From: Chitinophagales bacterium
Lineage (GTDB): Bacteria; Bacteroidota; Bacteroidia; Chitinophagales; Chitinophagaceae
Reading direction: 5' to 3'
Length of the DNA stretch: 57,634 nucleotides
Assembly: GCA_017303395.1 (NCBI GenBank)
Contig: JAFLBN010000021.1
Span: 1 to 57,634, forward strand
Of the stretch, positions 41,411-50,246 are shown piece by piece. The notes below the pieces were generated by a model, which saw only the letters and a list, made by a program, of their open reading frames with translations, did no database searches and was not told where the DNA came from. Both the position numbers and the translations under genes were made by a program. Position 1 is the stretch's first letter. Every line of letters begins with the position of its first letter.

Positions 41411-42289
41411 CTATAAAGTAACATCATCGATAACCTGTATGCCTCTGGCTCGAAGTACAATTGCAAGTTCTCTCAATGTTCTGTTAGATAGTGTGAAAAA
41501 GTAATATCGTTTCCACTCATTGTTTCTTCTCCATACCCTTATGCGTGTTAGCTTTCCAATTCTTTCATAGCGAACATTTATCAAGTCATCAAGCTGAAAG
41601 CGATTGGGAAAAAATATGGTTTGATAGTTTTTTATGTAGAATTTATCCTTTGATATGCTGATAATAAACGTGTTGACAGATAGTATAAGTAAAGTAATTA
41701 TGATTAAGAATATTATAAAAGATATATCAGTATCATTTTGAAGGATACATCTATCAAGTACTTGTAGTAAGATGAGTACGAGTGGAATAGAGAGAATTCC
41801 CAGCACAGAAAATATAAAGGAACCTTTGAAATAACGCATTATGTTCTCGTCAGGCCTTGGGCTTTCTGAAATGACAATAGTTCTCAGGTGTTGTTCTATT
41901 GCAGTATAATTTTTACAATAGTTCTGGTGAATAAATACAAAGTCGCCGTTCTTAAATATTACACATGCGCTATAAACTTTACGAAGCAAGTGAAACCAAT
42001 GTTCTCGTTCAGTATACACTATTTTTTCAATGTCGGTATTCAGATATGTTTTTTTACTGATGAGATTTTTGATTACAATTTTATTGTCATAGAACTTGAT
42101 GTTAGGGATAGGATTGAATATTTCGTAGAAGAAGCCAGTGATTAGTATGATTGTGAAGGCGATATGTAAGATGTGTAAAGTTGGATTATGATATTGCAAA
42201 CGAGTAAAGAAAAGTAAGGTTATTGTAATAGTCAAGAACAAGAGTATTCTCACCATTAGCTTAAGGGGATATTTTTTGGTTCTAATCAT
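41411..42289 (-). CDS. AT-rich membrane protein with two repeated 2TM+PH-like units (island 1 cargo)
   Basis: 292 residues, clearly more AT-rich than its neighbours. Helices lie at about 12-30, 36-55, 157-178 and 190-209. After each helix pair comes a beta-rich domain: residues ~62-140 (IKFYDNKIVIKNLISKKTYL, then IEKIVYTEREHWFHLL) and ~212-290 (FYIKNYQTIFFPNRFQLDDLINVRYERI), which look like a duplicated bacterial PH-like module. No close family is recognised. It is the only gene between the TGCTCCA arrays and reads away from the downstream oxidoreductase gene only by strand order. Function unknown; foreign origin is inferred from composition and flanks. Confidence 0.6.
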   Translation of the reverse strand: MIRTKKYPLKLMVRILLFLTITITLLFFTRLQYHNPTLHILHIAFTIILITGFFYEIFNPIPNIKFYDNKIVIKNLISKKTYLNTDIEKIVYTEREHWFHLLRKVYSACVIFKNGDFVFIHQNYCKNYTAIEQHLRTIVISESPRPDENIMRYFKGSFIFSVLGILSIPLVLILLQVLDRCILQNDTDISFIIFLIIITLLILSVNTFIISISKDKFYIKNYQTIFFPNRFQLDDLINVRYERIGKLTRIRVWRRNNEWKRYYFFTLSNRTLRELAIVLRARGIQVIDDVTL

Positions 42290-42330
42290 ACTTTAAATTA
42301 ATGATACTAATTAAGGTCTGGTTATTCGTC

Positions 42331-42381
42331 TGCTCCAATGCTCCAATCCTCCAGGCTACTATAGTTGGAGCAAGTGGAGCA
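42331..42381. repeat. Island 1 array A3: TGCTCCA-word hairpin
   Basis: Words TGCTCCA 42331, 42339, TCCTCCA 42347, then TGGAGCA 42366 and 42375. The TCCTCCA word is the complement of TGGAGGA in A1, so A3 resembles an inverted A1. Confidence 0.8.
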
Positions 42382-42398
42382 ACAGTGCTAATGCTCAG

Positions 42399-42426
42399 GA
42401 GATTTCTCGTTACACTCGAAATGACG
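42399..42426 (-). repeat. CGTCATTTCG-type element, right copy of island 1
   Basis: On the minus strand it starts CGTCATTTCGAGTG and ends AATCTC, pointing inward toward the gene, opposite to the left copy at 41295. Confidence 0.6.
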
Positions 42427-42442
42427 CGAGTGGGTTTGTCCC

Positions 42443-42493
42443 TGCTCCATTTGCTCCACAAATCCAGTTACTATAAATTGGAGCACTGGAGCA
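42443..42493. repeat. Island 1 array A4: TGCTCCA-word hairpin
   Basis: Words TGCTCCA 42443 and 42452, then TGGAGCA 42479 and 42487. It reads as A2 inverted. The oxidoreductase gene ends 19 bp downstream. Confidence 0.8.
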
Positions 42494-42511
42494 AGGTCGA
42501 GCAAAATTGGT

Positions 42512-44026
42512 TTACCCTTTCACCCTTCCCAACAAATACTCCATACCTACCAACTCTGCACAGGTAGCTATGGATGTAATGCTGACACCGAGTACGCCGT
42601 GGAGATTTACGTTTTGGCCTGTCAATAGCAGGTTGGGTATTTTTGTGCGGGTGGCTATGCTTGTTTCTGCAGGTTTGTTGATGTCTTTGAGGATGCCATA
42701 GAGCGAGCCTTTGGGTGAGGCCGTATAGTCGCGATAGGTGAGGGGAGTGGCTGTGCTTTGTGCAATGATATTCCCTTTTAGTTGGGGTATGCGTTGGTAT
42801 AGTTTATCCAGCAACAGTTCGGCACGTATTTCTTTAAATGCTGCGTAGGCATCGCCCCTGTCTTGTTCGTGTCCTGTACGGTTGATGATGTGTTCAAAAG
42901 GTGCTACCTCGCTATAGTGCATATAGCTGAGGACAGATATGCTTTCGGCATAGCCGGGGTGCTGTGCATCTTCCGTAAAGAAAGCCGCATAGTTGGCAGG
43001 CCATTGCTGTGGTTGGTATTGTGCTGCATCCCAAGCGTTGTTGCTTGCATTCCAGTAGATGTTGTAATGGCGCATCGGCACCGTGCCGGGTTTCAATACC
43101 ACATTCAGCATAAAAGTAGATGTGGTTTGTTCCAGCCCTTTAATGCGCTTGCGGTATGCGGTACGAAACAGCGGACTATCTACCCAATCCAGCAATACCT
43201 CAGGAGCTACATTGGCTATGAATTGCTTGCCATAGTAGCGTTGCCCGTTTGCGTCTTCTGCATAGGTAATGCTGCCATTTTCTTCTGCTAACTTTACTAC
43301 TTCCGTATTGCGAAATACATCGCCGCCATGGGCCTGCAATTGCTGCCACAGGTATTTAGATATTTGGCTACTGCCCGGCATCACTTTGTGACTGCTGTGT
43401 ATATAGCTCTCTGTTACCAATGCATGCAGAAAGAACGGTGTTCGCTCTGCCACGCCTGCATACAATAGGTTGTTGCCCGCCAGTACGTTTTGCAGTTTGG
43501 TATTGTTGGTAATGTCACGCAGTGTTTGGGTAACGCCCCAATTGCTCACCGCTGCTTTCTCATCTGCACTGCCATGCCTTAAGCGATAGAGCGGAAAATG
43601 ATCGCCGACTGTGGTAACGGTCTTTATATATTTCTCTAATGCCTCATGCTCGCTAGGGAAGTAGGGTAGCAGTTGTTCTACAAAATTATCAAGCCCTTGT
43701 GCGTGCGGGTACATCACCTCTTCATCGCCAAAAGCTATTTTGTCAAACGCATTAGCATCATAAGCCTTAAGCGAAAGCTTGTCCATCACGCCTGCATACT
43801 GCAGTATGGTGTGCAGGGTATGCCCTTCGCCAAGCCCGCCTATGTAATGTACACAACTGTCAAACACTTTTTTGTTGAAGGAAAAGGTTTGGAGGCAACC
43901 GCCTATCTGCTTATCGCGCTCCAGCACACATACTTTCATGCCTTCTTTGGCAAGGATAACAGCGCATAGCATACCGCCGAGGCCGCCGCCTGCTATCACT
44001 ACATCGTATGTCTGGTTGTTTGTCAA
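42512..44026 (-). CDS. FAD-dependent oxidoreductase, carotenoid isomerase/retinol saturase-like
   Basis: 504 residues. The N-terminal FAD-binding motif is VVIAGGGLGGMLCAVILAKEGMKVCVLERDKQIGGCLQTF (GxGxxG plus the Glu that binds ribose). The middle and C-terminal segments (GSSQISKYLWQQLQAHGGDVF, PNLLLTGQNVNLHGVLGVSIT) match the CrtI/CrtISO/RetSat superfamily, which isomerises or saturates polyene chains. The substrate may be a carotenoid or lipid polyene; no other carotenoid genes are here. It follows glmM on the same strand after a hairpin. Confidence 0.88.
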   Translation of the reverse strand: MTNNQTYDVVIAGGGLGGMLCAVILAKEGMKVCVLERDKQIGGCLQTFSFNKKVFDSCVHYIGGLGEGHTLHTILQYAGVMDKLSLKAYDANAFDKIAFGDEEVMYPHAQGLDNFVEQLLPYFPSEHEALEKYIKTVTTVGDHFPLYRLRHGSADEKAAVSNWGVTQTLRDITNNTKLQNVLAGNNLLYAGVAERTPFFLHALVTESYIHSSHKVMPGSSQISKYLWQQLQAHGGDVFRNTEVVKLAEENGSITYAEDANGQRYYGKQFIANVAPEVLLDWVDSPLFRTAYRKRIKGLEQTTSTFMLNVVLKPGTVPMRHYNIYWNASNNAWDAAQYQPQQWPANYAAFFTEDAQHPGYAESISVLSYMHYSEVAPFEHIINRTGHEQDRGDAYAAFKEIRAELLLDKLYQRIPQLKGNIIAQSTATPLTYRDYTASPKGSLYGILKDINKPAETSIATRTKIPNLLLTGQNVNLHGVLGVSITSIATCAELVGMEYLLGRVKG

Positions 44027-44041
44027 TTGTCTTTATTAAGA

Positions 44042-44066
44042 AAGTCAGGACACTAAGCCCTGACTT
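44042..44066 (-). terminator. Hairpin after glmM
   Basis: AAGTCAGG pairs with CCTGACTT around 9 nt; on the minus strand it is followed by TTCTTAAT. It separates glmM from the oxidoreductase gene. Confidence 0.7.
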
Positions 44067-44091
44067 CAAATATATTGGTTTGTACGAGTTC

Positions 44092-45480
44092 TTATTTAGC
44101 AAACATCATTTCGCCTATATCTGCCATGATGCGTTTAGCAACATTGTTGGCAGTTGTCTCGTTAGCACTCTCTGCATAGATGCGGATGATAGGTTCTGTG
44201 TTGGATGTACGCAGGTGTACCCAGTCATTATCGAAATCTATGCGCAGGCCATCTTCTGTATTGATAGGCTGCTTGCTATATTTTTCTTTTATCTGCGCGA
44301 AAATGTGTTTTACATCCACGCCTTCATTCAGCTCTATTTTGTTTTTAGAAATGAAGTAATCGGGGTATGTGCCGCGTAATGTCTTCATGCTCTTACCGAA
44401 TTTTGCCAGATGCGTCAGGAACAGCGCAATGCCTATCAGTGCATCGCGGCCGTAGTGTAGTTCGGGTACTATCACACCACCGTTACCTTCACCACCTATC
44501 ACGGCATTTACTTCTTTCATTTTCTTTACCACATTCACCTCACCCACCGCACTCGGGAAGTATTGTCCGCCATGTTTCTCCGTTACATCTTTCAATGCGC
44601 GGGTAGATGACAGGTTGGATACTGTATTACCTTTTTTATGACCGAGGATATAATCTGCTATTGCTACCAGTGTATATTCTTCACCAAACAGGCTGCCATC
44701 ATCGCAAACAAAACACAGACGGTCAACGTCCGGGTCAACTGCAATGCCCAGATGCGCATTAGATTTTGCTACAGTATTACAAAGCTCCGTCAGGTTCTCC
44801 GGCAGTGGCTCAGGGTTGTGTGCAAAGCGTCCTGTTACTTCTTCATTTATTATTGTGATGTTCTCTACACCCAATGCACGCAGCAGTTGTGGTACAGACA
44901 GCGAACCTGTAGAGTTTACAGGATCTACCACCACGCTGAAGTTTTTAGCCTTGATGGCTTCTACATCTACCAATGGGTGTTCGAGTATAATGTCTATATG
45001 TTTCTGTATGTAGCTGTCGTCGTGTTTCAGGCTGCCCAGATGATTTACATCTGCATAGTTGGGTTCTGTAGTGTTTACATAGTCCAGTATCCATTGGCCT
45101 GCTTCTGCACTCAGAAATTCACCTTCATGATTCAGTAGTTTCAGTGCATTCCACTCTTTAGGGTTATGGCTTGCCGTCAGGATGATGCCACCTGCCGCTT
45201 CTTCCATCTTCACCGCCATCTCTACCGTTGGTGTAGTGCTCAGTCCCAGGTCTACCACATCTATGCCACAACCTTGCAGTGTTGCCGTTACCAGATTGCG
45301 AACCATCTCGCCCGATATACGTCCGTCACGTCCTATTACTACCTTCTTACCTTTGCCTTGTTCTGCTATCCATGCTGCATATGCAGTGCTGTATTTTACT
45401 ACGTCCAATGGTGAAAGGCCGTTGCCGGGTTTACCACCTATAGTACCCCTGATGCCTGAAATTGATTTGATGAGCGCCAT
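44092..45480 (-). CDS. glmM: Phosphoglucosamine mutase
   Basis: 462 residues. It converts glucosamine 6-phosphate to glucosamine 1-phosphate for UDP-GlcNAc. The phosphoserine loop is TASHNPKEWNALK (Ser ~102), the Mg site is DPDVDRLCFV, the sugar-binding loop is GGEGNGG, and the phosphate-binding loop near the end is RTSNTEPIIRIYAE. The N-terminus SISGIRGTIGG is typical. With the GlmU-like protein at 10384 it would form the amino-sugar pathway. An ATYCTTCG-like -7 variant (TATCTTCG) sits 22 bp upstream. Confidence 0.93.
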   Translation of the reverse strand: MALIKSISGIRGTIGGKPGNGLSPLDVVKYSTAYAAWIAEQGKGKKVVIGRDGRISGEMVRNLVTATLQGCGIDVVDLGLSTTPTVEMAVKMEEAAGGIILTASHNPKEWNALKLLNHEGEFLSAEAGQWILDYVNTTEPNYADVNHLGSLKHDDSYIQKHIDIILEHPLVDVEAIKAKNFSVVVDPVNSTGSLSVPQLLRALGVENITIINEEVTGRFAHNPEPLPENLTELCNTVAKSNAHLGIAVDPDVDRLCFVCDDGSLFGEEYTLVAIADYILGHKKGNTVSNLSSTRALKDVTEKHGGQYFPSAVGEVNVVKKMKEVNAVIGGEGNGGVIVPELHYGRDALIGIALFLTHLAKFGKSMKTLRGTYPDYFISKNKIELNEGVDVKHIFAQIKEKYSKQPINTEDGLRIDFDNDWVHLRTSNTEPIIRIYAESANETTANNVAKRIMADIGEMMFAK

Positions 45481-45659
45481 GTAATCTTAATGCTGTGTTT
45501 TGGTAGTGCGAAGATAAGCGTTTAGCTGTGCCTTGTAAATGGTGTGTGGAACTTATTTGCGTTTGTTAAATGTGTATTACGGATTTTTAACATTTATCTT
45601 TTACACATTACTGGACAATGACAGACTATTTTCTTTCTTTTGTCATCTAATCTCATACT

Positions 45660-48497
45660 ATGCAACCTTTATTAAGCAATTTCAAAACCCGATTGGTGGC
45701 ACTGGCCATACTGACGGGTGGGGCAACCGGTGCTTTTGCACAAGACCTGAAAGCAGTTATTCCTGTAGACTCCAAAGTGAAGAAAGGAAAATTTGCCAAC
45801 GGACTTACGTACTACATTCGCCCGAATGCCAAGCCTGAAAAGAAAGTAGAGCTGCGCCTTGTTATCAATGCAGGCTCTATACTGGAAGATGACGACCAGC
45901 AGGGCCTTGCTCACTTTATGGAGCACATGAACTTCAACGGTAGTAAAAACTTTCCCAAGAACGAGCTGGTAAGCTACCTGCAGTCTATAGGCGTAGAATT
46001 TGGTGCCGACCTGAATGCTTACACAAGCTTCGACGAAACCGTATATATACTGCCTGTACCTACAGACAAGCCTGGTAATCTTGACAAAGGCTTCCAGATA
46101 ATAGAAGACTGGGCACATAATGCTTTGCTGACAGATAAAGACATTGACGACGAGCGTGGTGTAGTACTGGAAGAAAGCCGTATGGGTAAAGGTGCCGATA
46201 TGCGCATGTTGGATAAATACCTGCCTACATTGATGAGTGGCTCTAAATATGCAAGCCGCCTGCCAATAGGTAAGGACGATATCCTGAAAAACTTCAAATA
46301 CGATGTTATCCGTCGTTTCTATAAAGAATGGTACCGCCCCGACCTGATGGCTGTAGCCATAGTGGGTGATATTGACGAGGCTACTGCGATGAAGTACCTC
46401 AAGAAACACTTTGAGGGTATGAAGAACCCTGCTAAAGAACGTAAGCGTGATGCATTTGCGATACCTGCACGTACTAAGCCGGAGGCGATGGTGCTGACAG
46501 ATAAGGAAGCTACTGGCAATCAGTTGCAAATCATCTTCCCTTCTGTAAAGAAAGAAGACGAAACTACACTGGGTGCTTACCGCAACAACATCAAACAACA
46601 ACTGGTAACACAAATGCTGAACCAACGCCTCAATGACTTGGCACGTAGTAGCAATCCTCCTTTCCCGTTTGCAGCAGCAGGCTTTGATGGCTGGGCTCGC
46701 GGATATGAGAGCTTTACCGCTTTTACCATGTTTGGTGCAGAAGGTCCAGAAAAAGCATTGATGGCACTGACTGCTGAATTGCTGAGGGCAAAGCAATATG
46801 GCTTTAACAAAAGCGAACTGGAGCTTGCTAAGAAAAGCAGCATGAACTTCATTGAAAAAGCATATAACGAACGCAATACCACAGAGAGTGGCAACTATGT
46901 AGGCGAGTATGTGCGCAACTTCCTTGAAAATGAACCAATACCGGGTATTGAGAAAGAATACGAGTATTACAAAGAACTGATGCCGGGCATTAGCATAGAA
47001 GAGTTGAACGCAGAAGTGAAGGAGTGGATGAGCAACATGAACACTTTCTCGCTGATAACAGGCCCTGAAGCTGCTGCTGACAAGCTGCCTAAAGATGCAC
47101 AACTGCTGACGATGGTACAGAAAGGTTTTGAACAAACTGTATCTGCCATGGAAGAAAAGAAAGTAGCAGAGTCGCTGCTGGATAAGAAACCAACACCGGG
47201 CAAGGTAACAGCGCAGGCAGAAGACAAAGAATTTGCCGCTACTACCTACACACTGAGCAATGGTGTGAAAGTAACACTGAAGAAAACAGACTTCAAGAGC
47301 GATGAAATACTGATGCGTGGTATTAAGAAAGGTGGTATGAGTAATTATACTGTTGCAGACAGGTTCAATGTACAGTATGCTACACAGGTAGTAGCTTCTA
47401 TGGGTTATGGTAACTTTACGCCTACAGACCTTGAAAAAACACTGTCTGGTAAAACCGCTAAGGCAGGCCTTTCTATTGGTGATATCTACAATTCAGTATC
47501 TGGTAATAGTAGTGTGAAGGATTTTGAAACTATGCTGCAATTGCTGTATCTGAAAATGACGCAACCACGCAAAGACGAAGCATTGTTTAAAGCATTTGTT
47601 GACAAATCTAAAATGCAGGTACAGTTTATCTCTGCCAATCCGCAGGCTGCATTCTTTGATACTATGTACCATGCTTTGTACAACAACAATCCGTTGGCAC
47701 CTATTGCCGTACCAAGAGCTGCATACTACGATGCCATCAACCTGAACAGGGCAATGGAAGTGTACAATGCAGAGTTGGGTAATGCAGATGGCCTGGAACT
47801 ATACCTGACAGGTAATATAGATGCAGCTAAAGCACTGCCACTGATTGAAACATACATCGGCAGCCTGCCTACCACTGGCAAAAAGCCATCATTCAAAGAC
47901 AATGGCCTGCGCCCTGTAGCGGGTGTTCATAAGTTTGAATTCAAGAAAGGTTCTGAACAACAAAGCCTGATATTTGGTCTGAACACAGGAGAGATAAAAT
48001 ACTCAGAAGACATGAACCTGAAAGCACAGGCACTTGCAGAACTGTTGAATATTAAAGTAGTAGAAGAGCTTCGCGAGAAACTGGGTGGTATCTACAGTGG
48101 TGGTTATGGTGCTAACGTAAGCCAATATCCTTACGAACGCTTCAGCGTGAATGTGTACCTGCCTTGTGGCCCTGAAAATGTAGAGAAACTGCTGACGGCT
48201 GCTAAAGAGGTAGTTGCTAACATTAAGAAAAACGGTCCTGATGCTAAAGACCTGGATAAGGTAAAAGCACAATGGCACGAACAACGCCGCGATAAGCTGA
48301 AAGAAAACGCCTTCTGGAATGAGAAGATGGAGTCTGTAATGTTCTGGGGCAGAAGCAGAAACAATCTGTTTAACTACGACAAATGGATTGATGGCCTGAC
48401 ACCTAACGACATTAAAGAAGCAGCAAATGTGCTCTTCAGCGGTAAGAACGAGTTTACAGCTATCCTGTATCCTGAAAAAATAGAAGAAAAGAAATAA
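45660..48497 (+). CDS. M16-family zinc metallopeptidase, exported
   Basis: 945 residues with a signal peptide (TRLVALAILTGGATGAFAQ). Two M16 halves. The inverted zinc motif HxxEH is in GLAHFMEHMNFNG (about residue 80), with the distal Glu in GVVLEESRMGKG; the C-terminal half is the inactive partner half that closes the chamber (LSNGVKVTLKKTDFKSDE ... VEELREKLGGIYSGGYG). It degrades peptides in the periplasm or outer envelope, as in other PqqL/insulinase-like secreted peptidases. It is monocistronic with a strong terminator. Confidence 0.93.
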   Translation: MQPLLSNFKTRLVALAILTGGATGAFAQDLKAVIPVDSKVKKGKFANGLTYYIRPNAKPEKKVELRLVINAGSILEDDDQQGLAHFMEHMNFNGSKNFPKNELVSYLQSIGVEFGADLNAYTSFDETVYILPVPTDKPGNLDKGFQIIEDWAHNALLTDKDIDDERGVVLEESRMGKGADMRMLDKYLPTLMSGSKYASRLPIGKDDILKNFKYDVIRRFYKEWYRPDLMAVAIVGDIDEATAMKYLKKHFEGMKNPAKERKRDAFAIPARTKPEAMVLTDKEATGNQLQIIFPSVKKEDETTLGAYRNNIKQQLVTQMLNQRLNDLARSSNPPFPFAAAGFDGWARGYESFTAFTMFGAEGPEKALMALTAELLRAKQYGFNKSELELAKKSSMNFIEKAYNERNTTESGNYVGEYVRNFLENEPIPGIEKEYEYYKELMPGISIEELNAEVKEWMSNMNTFSLITGPEAAADKLPKDAQLLTMVQKGFEQTVSAMEEKKVAESLLDKKPTPGKVTAQAEDKEFAATTYTLSNGVKVTLKKTDFKSDEILMRGIKKGGMSNYTVADRFNVQYATQVVASMGYGNFTPTDLEKTLSGKTAKAGLSIGDIYNSVSGNSSVKDFETMLQLLYLKMTQPRKDEALFKAFVDKSKMQVQFISANPQAAFFDTMYHALYNNNPLAPIAVPRAAYYDAINLNRAMEVYNAELGNADGLELYLTGNIDAAKALPLIETYIGSLPTTGKKPSFKDNGLRPVAGVHKFEFKKGSEQQSLIFGLNTGEIKYSEDMNLKAQALAELLNIKVVEELREKLGGIYSGGYGANVSQYPYERFSVNVYLPCGPENVEKLLTAAKEVVANIKKNGPDAKDLDKVKAQWHEQRRDKLKENAFWNEKMESVMFWGRSRNNLFNYDKWIDGLTPNDIKEAANVLFSGKNEFTAILYPEKIEEKK

Positions 48498-48520
48498 GGA
48501 TACTGATTGATATAAAGAAT

Positions 48521-48551
48521 AACGCCTCGTGTAATACGAGGCGTTTCTTTT
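48521..48551 (+). terminator. Terminator of the M16 gene
   Basis: AACGCCTCGT-GTAAT-ACGAGGCGTT, then TCTTTTT. Confidence 0.9.
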
Positions 48552-48576
48552 TGTATACTAACCCAAATATTGTTTA

Positions 48577-48600
48577 TCGGTTGATGTGTTGACTAGTTGG
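48577..48600. repeat. GTTGA-word array
   Basis: CGGTTGATGTGTTGACTAGTTGG contains three GTTG(A) words at 8-9-bp spacing; complementary TCAACTA is at 48673-48679, about 70 bp downstream, so the pair could fold. Confidence 0.45.
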
Positions 48601-48685
48601 CATTGTAACAACAGGTATATTCATCGTGATAAGGTTTGTTTTTTGTTTAACCCCCTATTGACAGTTTCACTAATCAACTAACTCA

Positions 48686-49681
48686 CTATTCCGCAGGTTG
48701 TAATGCGGCACGTATTTGTGCTTCTATATCGTCTGTCACTTCAGGATTATCGTGCAGGAATTGTTTCACCGCATCGCGGCCTTGTCCTATCTTACTTTCG
48801 CCATAGCTGAACCATGAACCGCTTTTTTGCAGTATGCCCAGTTCTACACCCATATCTATTATCTCGCCTATTTTGCTGATACCCTCACCAAAGATAATAT
48901 CGAACTCTACCTGACGGAACGGAGGTGCTACTTTGTTCTTCACCACTTTTACACGTGTACGGTTACCGCTTGCTACATCACCATCTTTAATCTGGCTGAT
49001 ACGGCGTATATCCAAACGAACAGATGCGTAGAATTTCAGTGCGTTACCACCCGTTGTAGTTTCAGGGTTGCCAAACATAACACCAATCTTTTCGCGCAGC
49101 TGGTTGATGAAGATGCAGCAACAGCCTGTACGATTGATGGTAGCCGTCAGCTTACGCAATGCCTGGCTCATCAAACGAGCCTGCAAGCCCATTTTGCTGT
49201 CGCCCATTTCGCCTTCCAGTTCGCCCTTAGGTACCAGTGCGGCTACAGAGTCAATAACTACTACATCTATAGCACCCGATGATATAAGACGGTCTGCAAT
49301 TTCCAGTGCCTGTTCGCCATAGTCGGGCTGAGAGATGATGAGGTTATCTATATCTACACCCAGTTTGCGTGCATAGCTGGCATCAAAAGCGTGTTCGGCA
49401 TCTATTATAGCACAGATACCACCTTTCTTTTGTGCCTCTGCAATGGTGTGTATTGCAATGGTTGTTTTACCCGAAGATTCAGGACCGTAGATTTCTATTA
49501 TACGGCCACGAGGAAAACCACCAACACCCAGCGCAACGTCCAAACCAAGTGAACCCGTACTGATGGTGTCAATATTGTCTTTTTGTTTATCGCCCAACAT
49601 CATCACGGAGCCTTTACCATAATCCTTCTCTATCTTGTCGAGGGCTAACTTTAATACTTTTAATTTGTCATCTGCTGCCAT
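48686..49681 (-). CDS. recA: Recombinase A
   Basis: 331 residues. Walker A is [13 protein letters not shown] (~67-79), Walker [11 protein letters not shown], loop 1 [24 protein letters not shown], loop 2 [34 protein letters not shown] and the usual C-terminal domain shortened relative to E. coli. It makes filaments on ssDNA, promotes strand exchange and activates LexA cleavage. The promoter region holds a TTGTACAA palindrome and a second TTGTACA, plus a DnaA-box-like TTATCCACA further up. Confidence 0.97.
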   Translation of the reverse strand: MAADDKLKVLKLALDKIEKDYGKGSVMMLGDKQKDNIDTISTGSLGLDVALGVGGFPRGRIIEIYGPESSGKTTIAIHTIAEAQKKGGICAIIDAEHAFDASYARKLGVDIDNLIISQPDYGEQALEIADRLISSGAIDVVVIDSVAALVPKGELEGEMGDSKMGLQARLMSQALRKLTATINRTGCCCIFINQLREKIGVMFGNPETTTGGNALKFYASVRLDIRRISQIKDGDVASGNRTRVKVVKNKVAPPFRQVEFDIIFGEGISKIGEIIDMGVELGILQKSGSWFSYGESKIGQGRDAVKQFLHDNPEVTDDIEAQIRAALQPAE

Positions 49682-49717
49682 TGTGTTGTGATTTTAATCT
49701 GCTAAACTAATTTTTTT

Positions 49718-49725
49718 CAAAGATA
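49718..49725 (-). promoter_or_regulatory. -7 element TATCTTTG of recA
   Basis: Consensus match on the minus strand, 36 bp before the recA start codon. Confidence 0.55.
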
Positions 49726-49733
49726 TAAACGTT

Positions 49734-49757
49734 TTGTACAAGTTTAAACATTTGTAC
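49734..49757. promoter_or_regulatory. TTGTACAA palindrome and second TTGTACA, candidate recA operator
   Basis: TTGTACAA (49734-49741) is a perfect 8-bp palindrome and TTGTACA (49751-49757) is a direct copy 17 bp downstream on the plus strand. They overlap the -33 region of recA, where a LexA-type repressor would act. The SOS box of this lineage is not something I can state from memory, so this is inference. Confidence 0.4.
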
Positions 49758-49764
49758 AGAAAAG

Positions 49765-49773
49765 TTATCCACA
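49765..49773 (+). promoter_or_regulatory. DnaA box TTATCCACA
   Basis: A perfect match to the classic TTATNCACA box, 84 bp upstream of recA. It is a single copy, so an origin is unlikely. Confidence 0.5.
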
Positions 49774-50246
49774 TTTGTATGGAATTGTAAGTAATATTTA
49801 CTGATTACGTAACTTAAATTATTGTTTATCAATTAGTTACCATGTTATTATGTGATTATTGTACAACTGTGCATGTGTTGTATATAATACATAAATGGTG
49901 TGTATGAAGCTGATACTTAAGCTGTTTGATAGTAAAAATACCCCCTTCTTGCTGCAGATACAATAAATATTAATGCCCGTTATAAGACGGGTGTTCCCAA
50001 AACAAGCATGTCTGAAAAAACAGATGTAATCTAATACTGTTAAGGGTTTCGGGAAATTCTCTGTGCGATTTTGTTGCCAATCATCTACCCAAAAACGATG
50101 CAATAATGATACAAGCTGCCCTGAATGTGCCGGTAGTTTTGTTGCAGGATATCGGAGAAAAAACAGTCGCGACGTTTTACGGATACCACAAGCCGGAAGC
50201 CGAAAAGGAATATAGAGTAGGCACTCATCATTTAAACAGTACAACA

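Larger units (their letters stand above)
49682..50246. other. 565-bp AT-rich intergenic region upstream of recA
   Basis: It contains the recA promoter (TATCTTTG, minus, 49718-49725), a palindrome and repeat of TTGTACA, one perfect DnaA box, and an AT-rich stretch to about 49970 without coding signal. The plus-strand frame from 50106 runs into the next gene but its first 47 codons have no supporting features. Confidence 0.6.

Noticed and set aside
45672-47135. 487-codon minus-strand frame opposite the M16 protease gene
   Set aside because: Shadow frame; composition is His/Cys/Tyr-rich nonsense, and the plus strand has HxxEH.
49765-49773. Chromosomal origin near recA
   Set aside because: One DnaA box only; no box cluster, AT-rich unwinding element or dnaA/dnaN nearby.
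50106-50246. 47-codon N-terminal extension of the 50247 gene
   Set aside because: No conserved start, poor composition; the MKYIIKGTLRG start is better.
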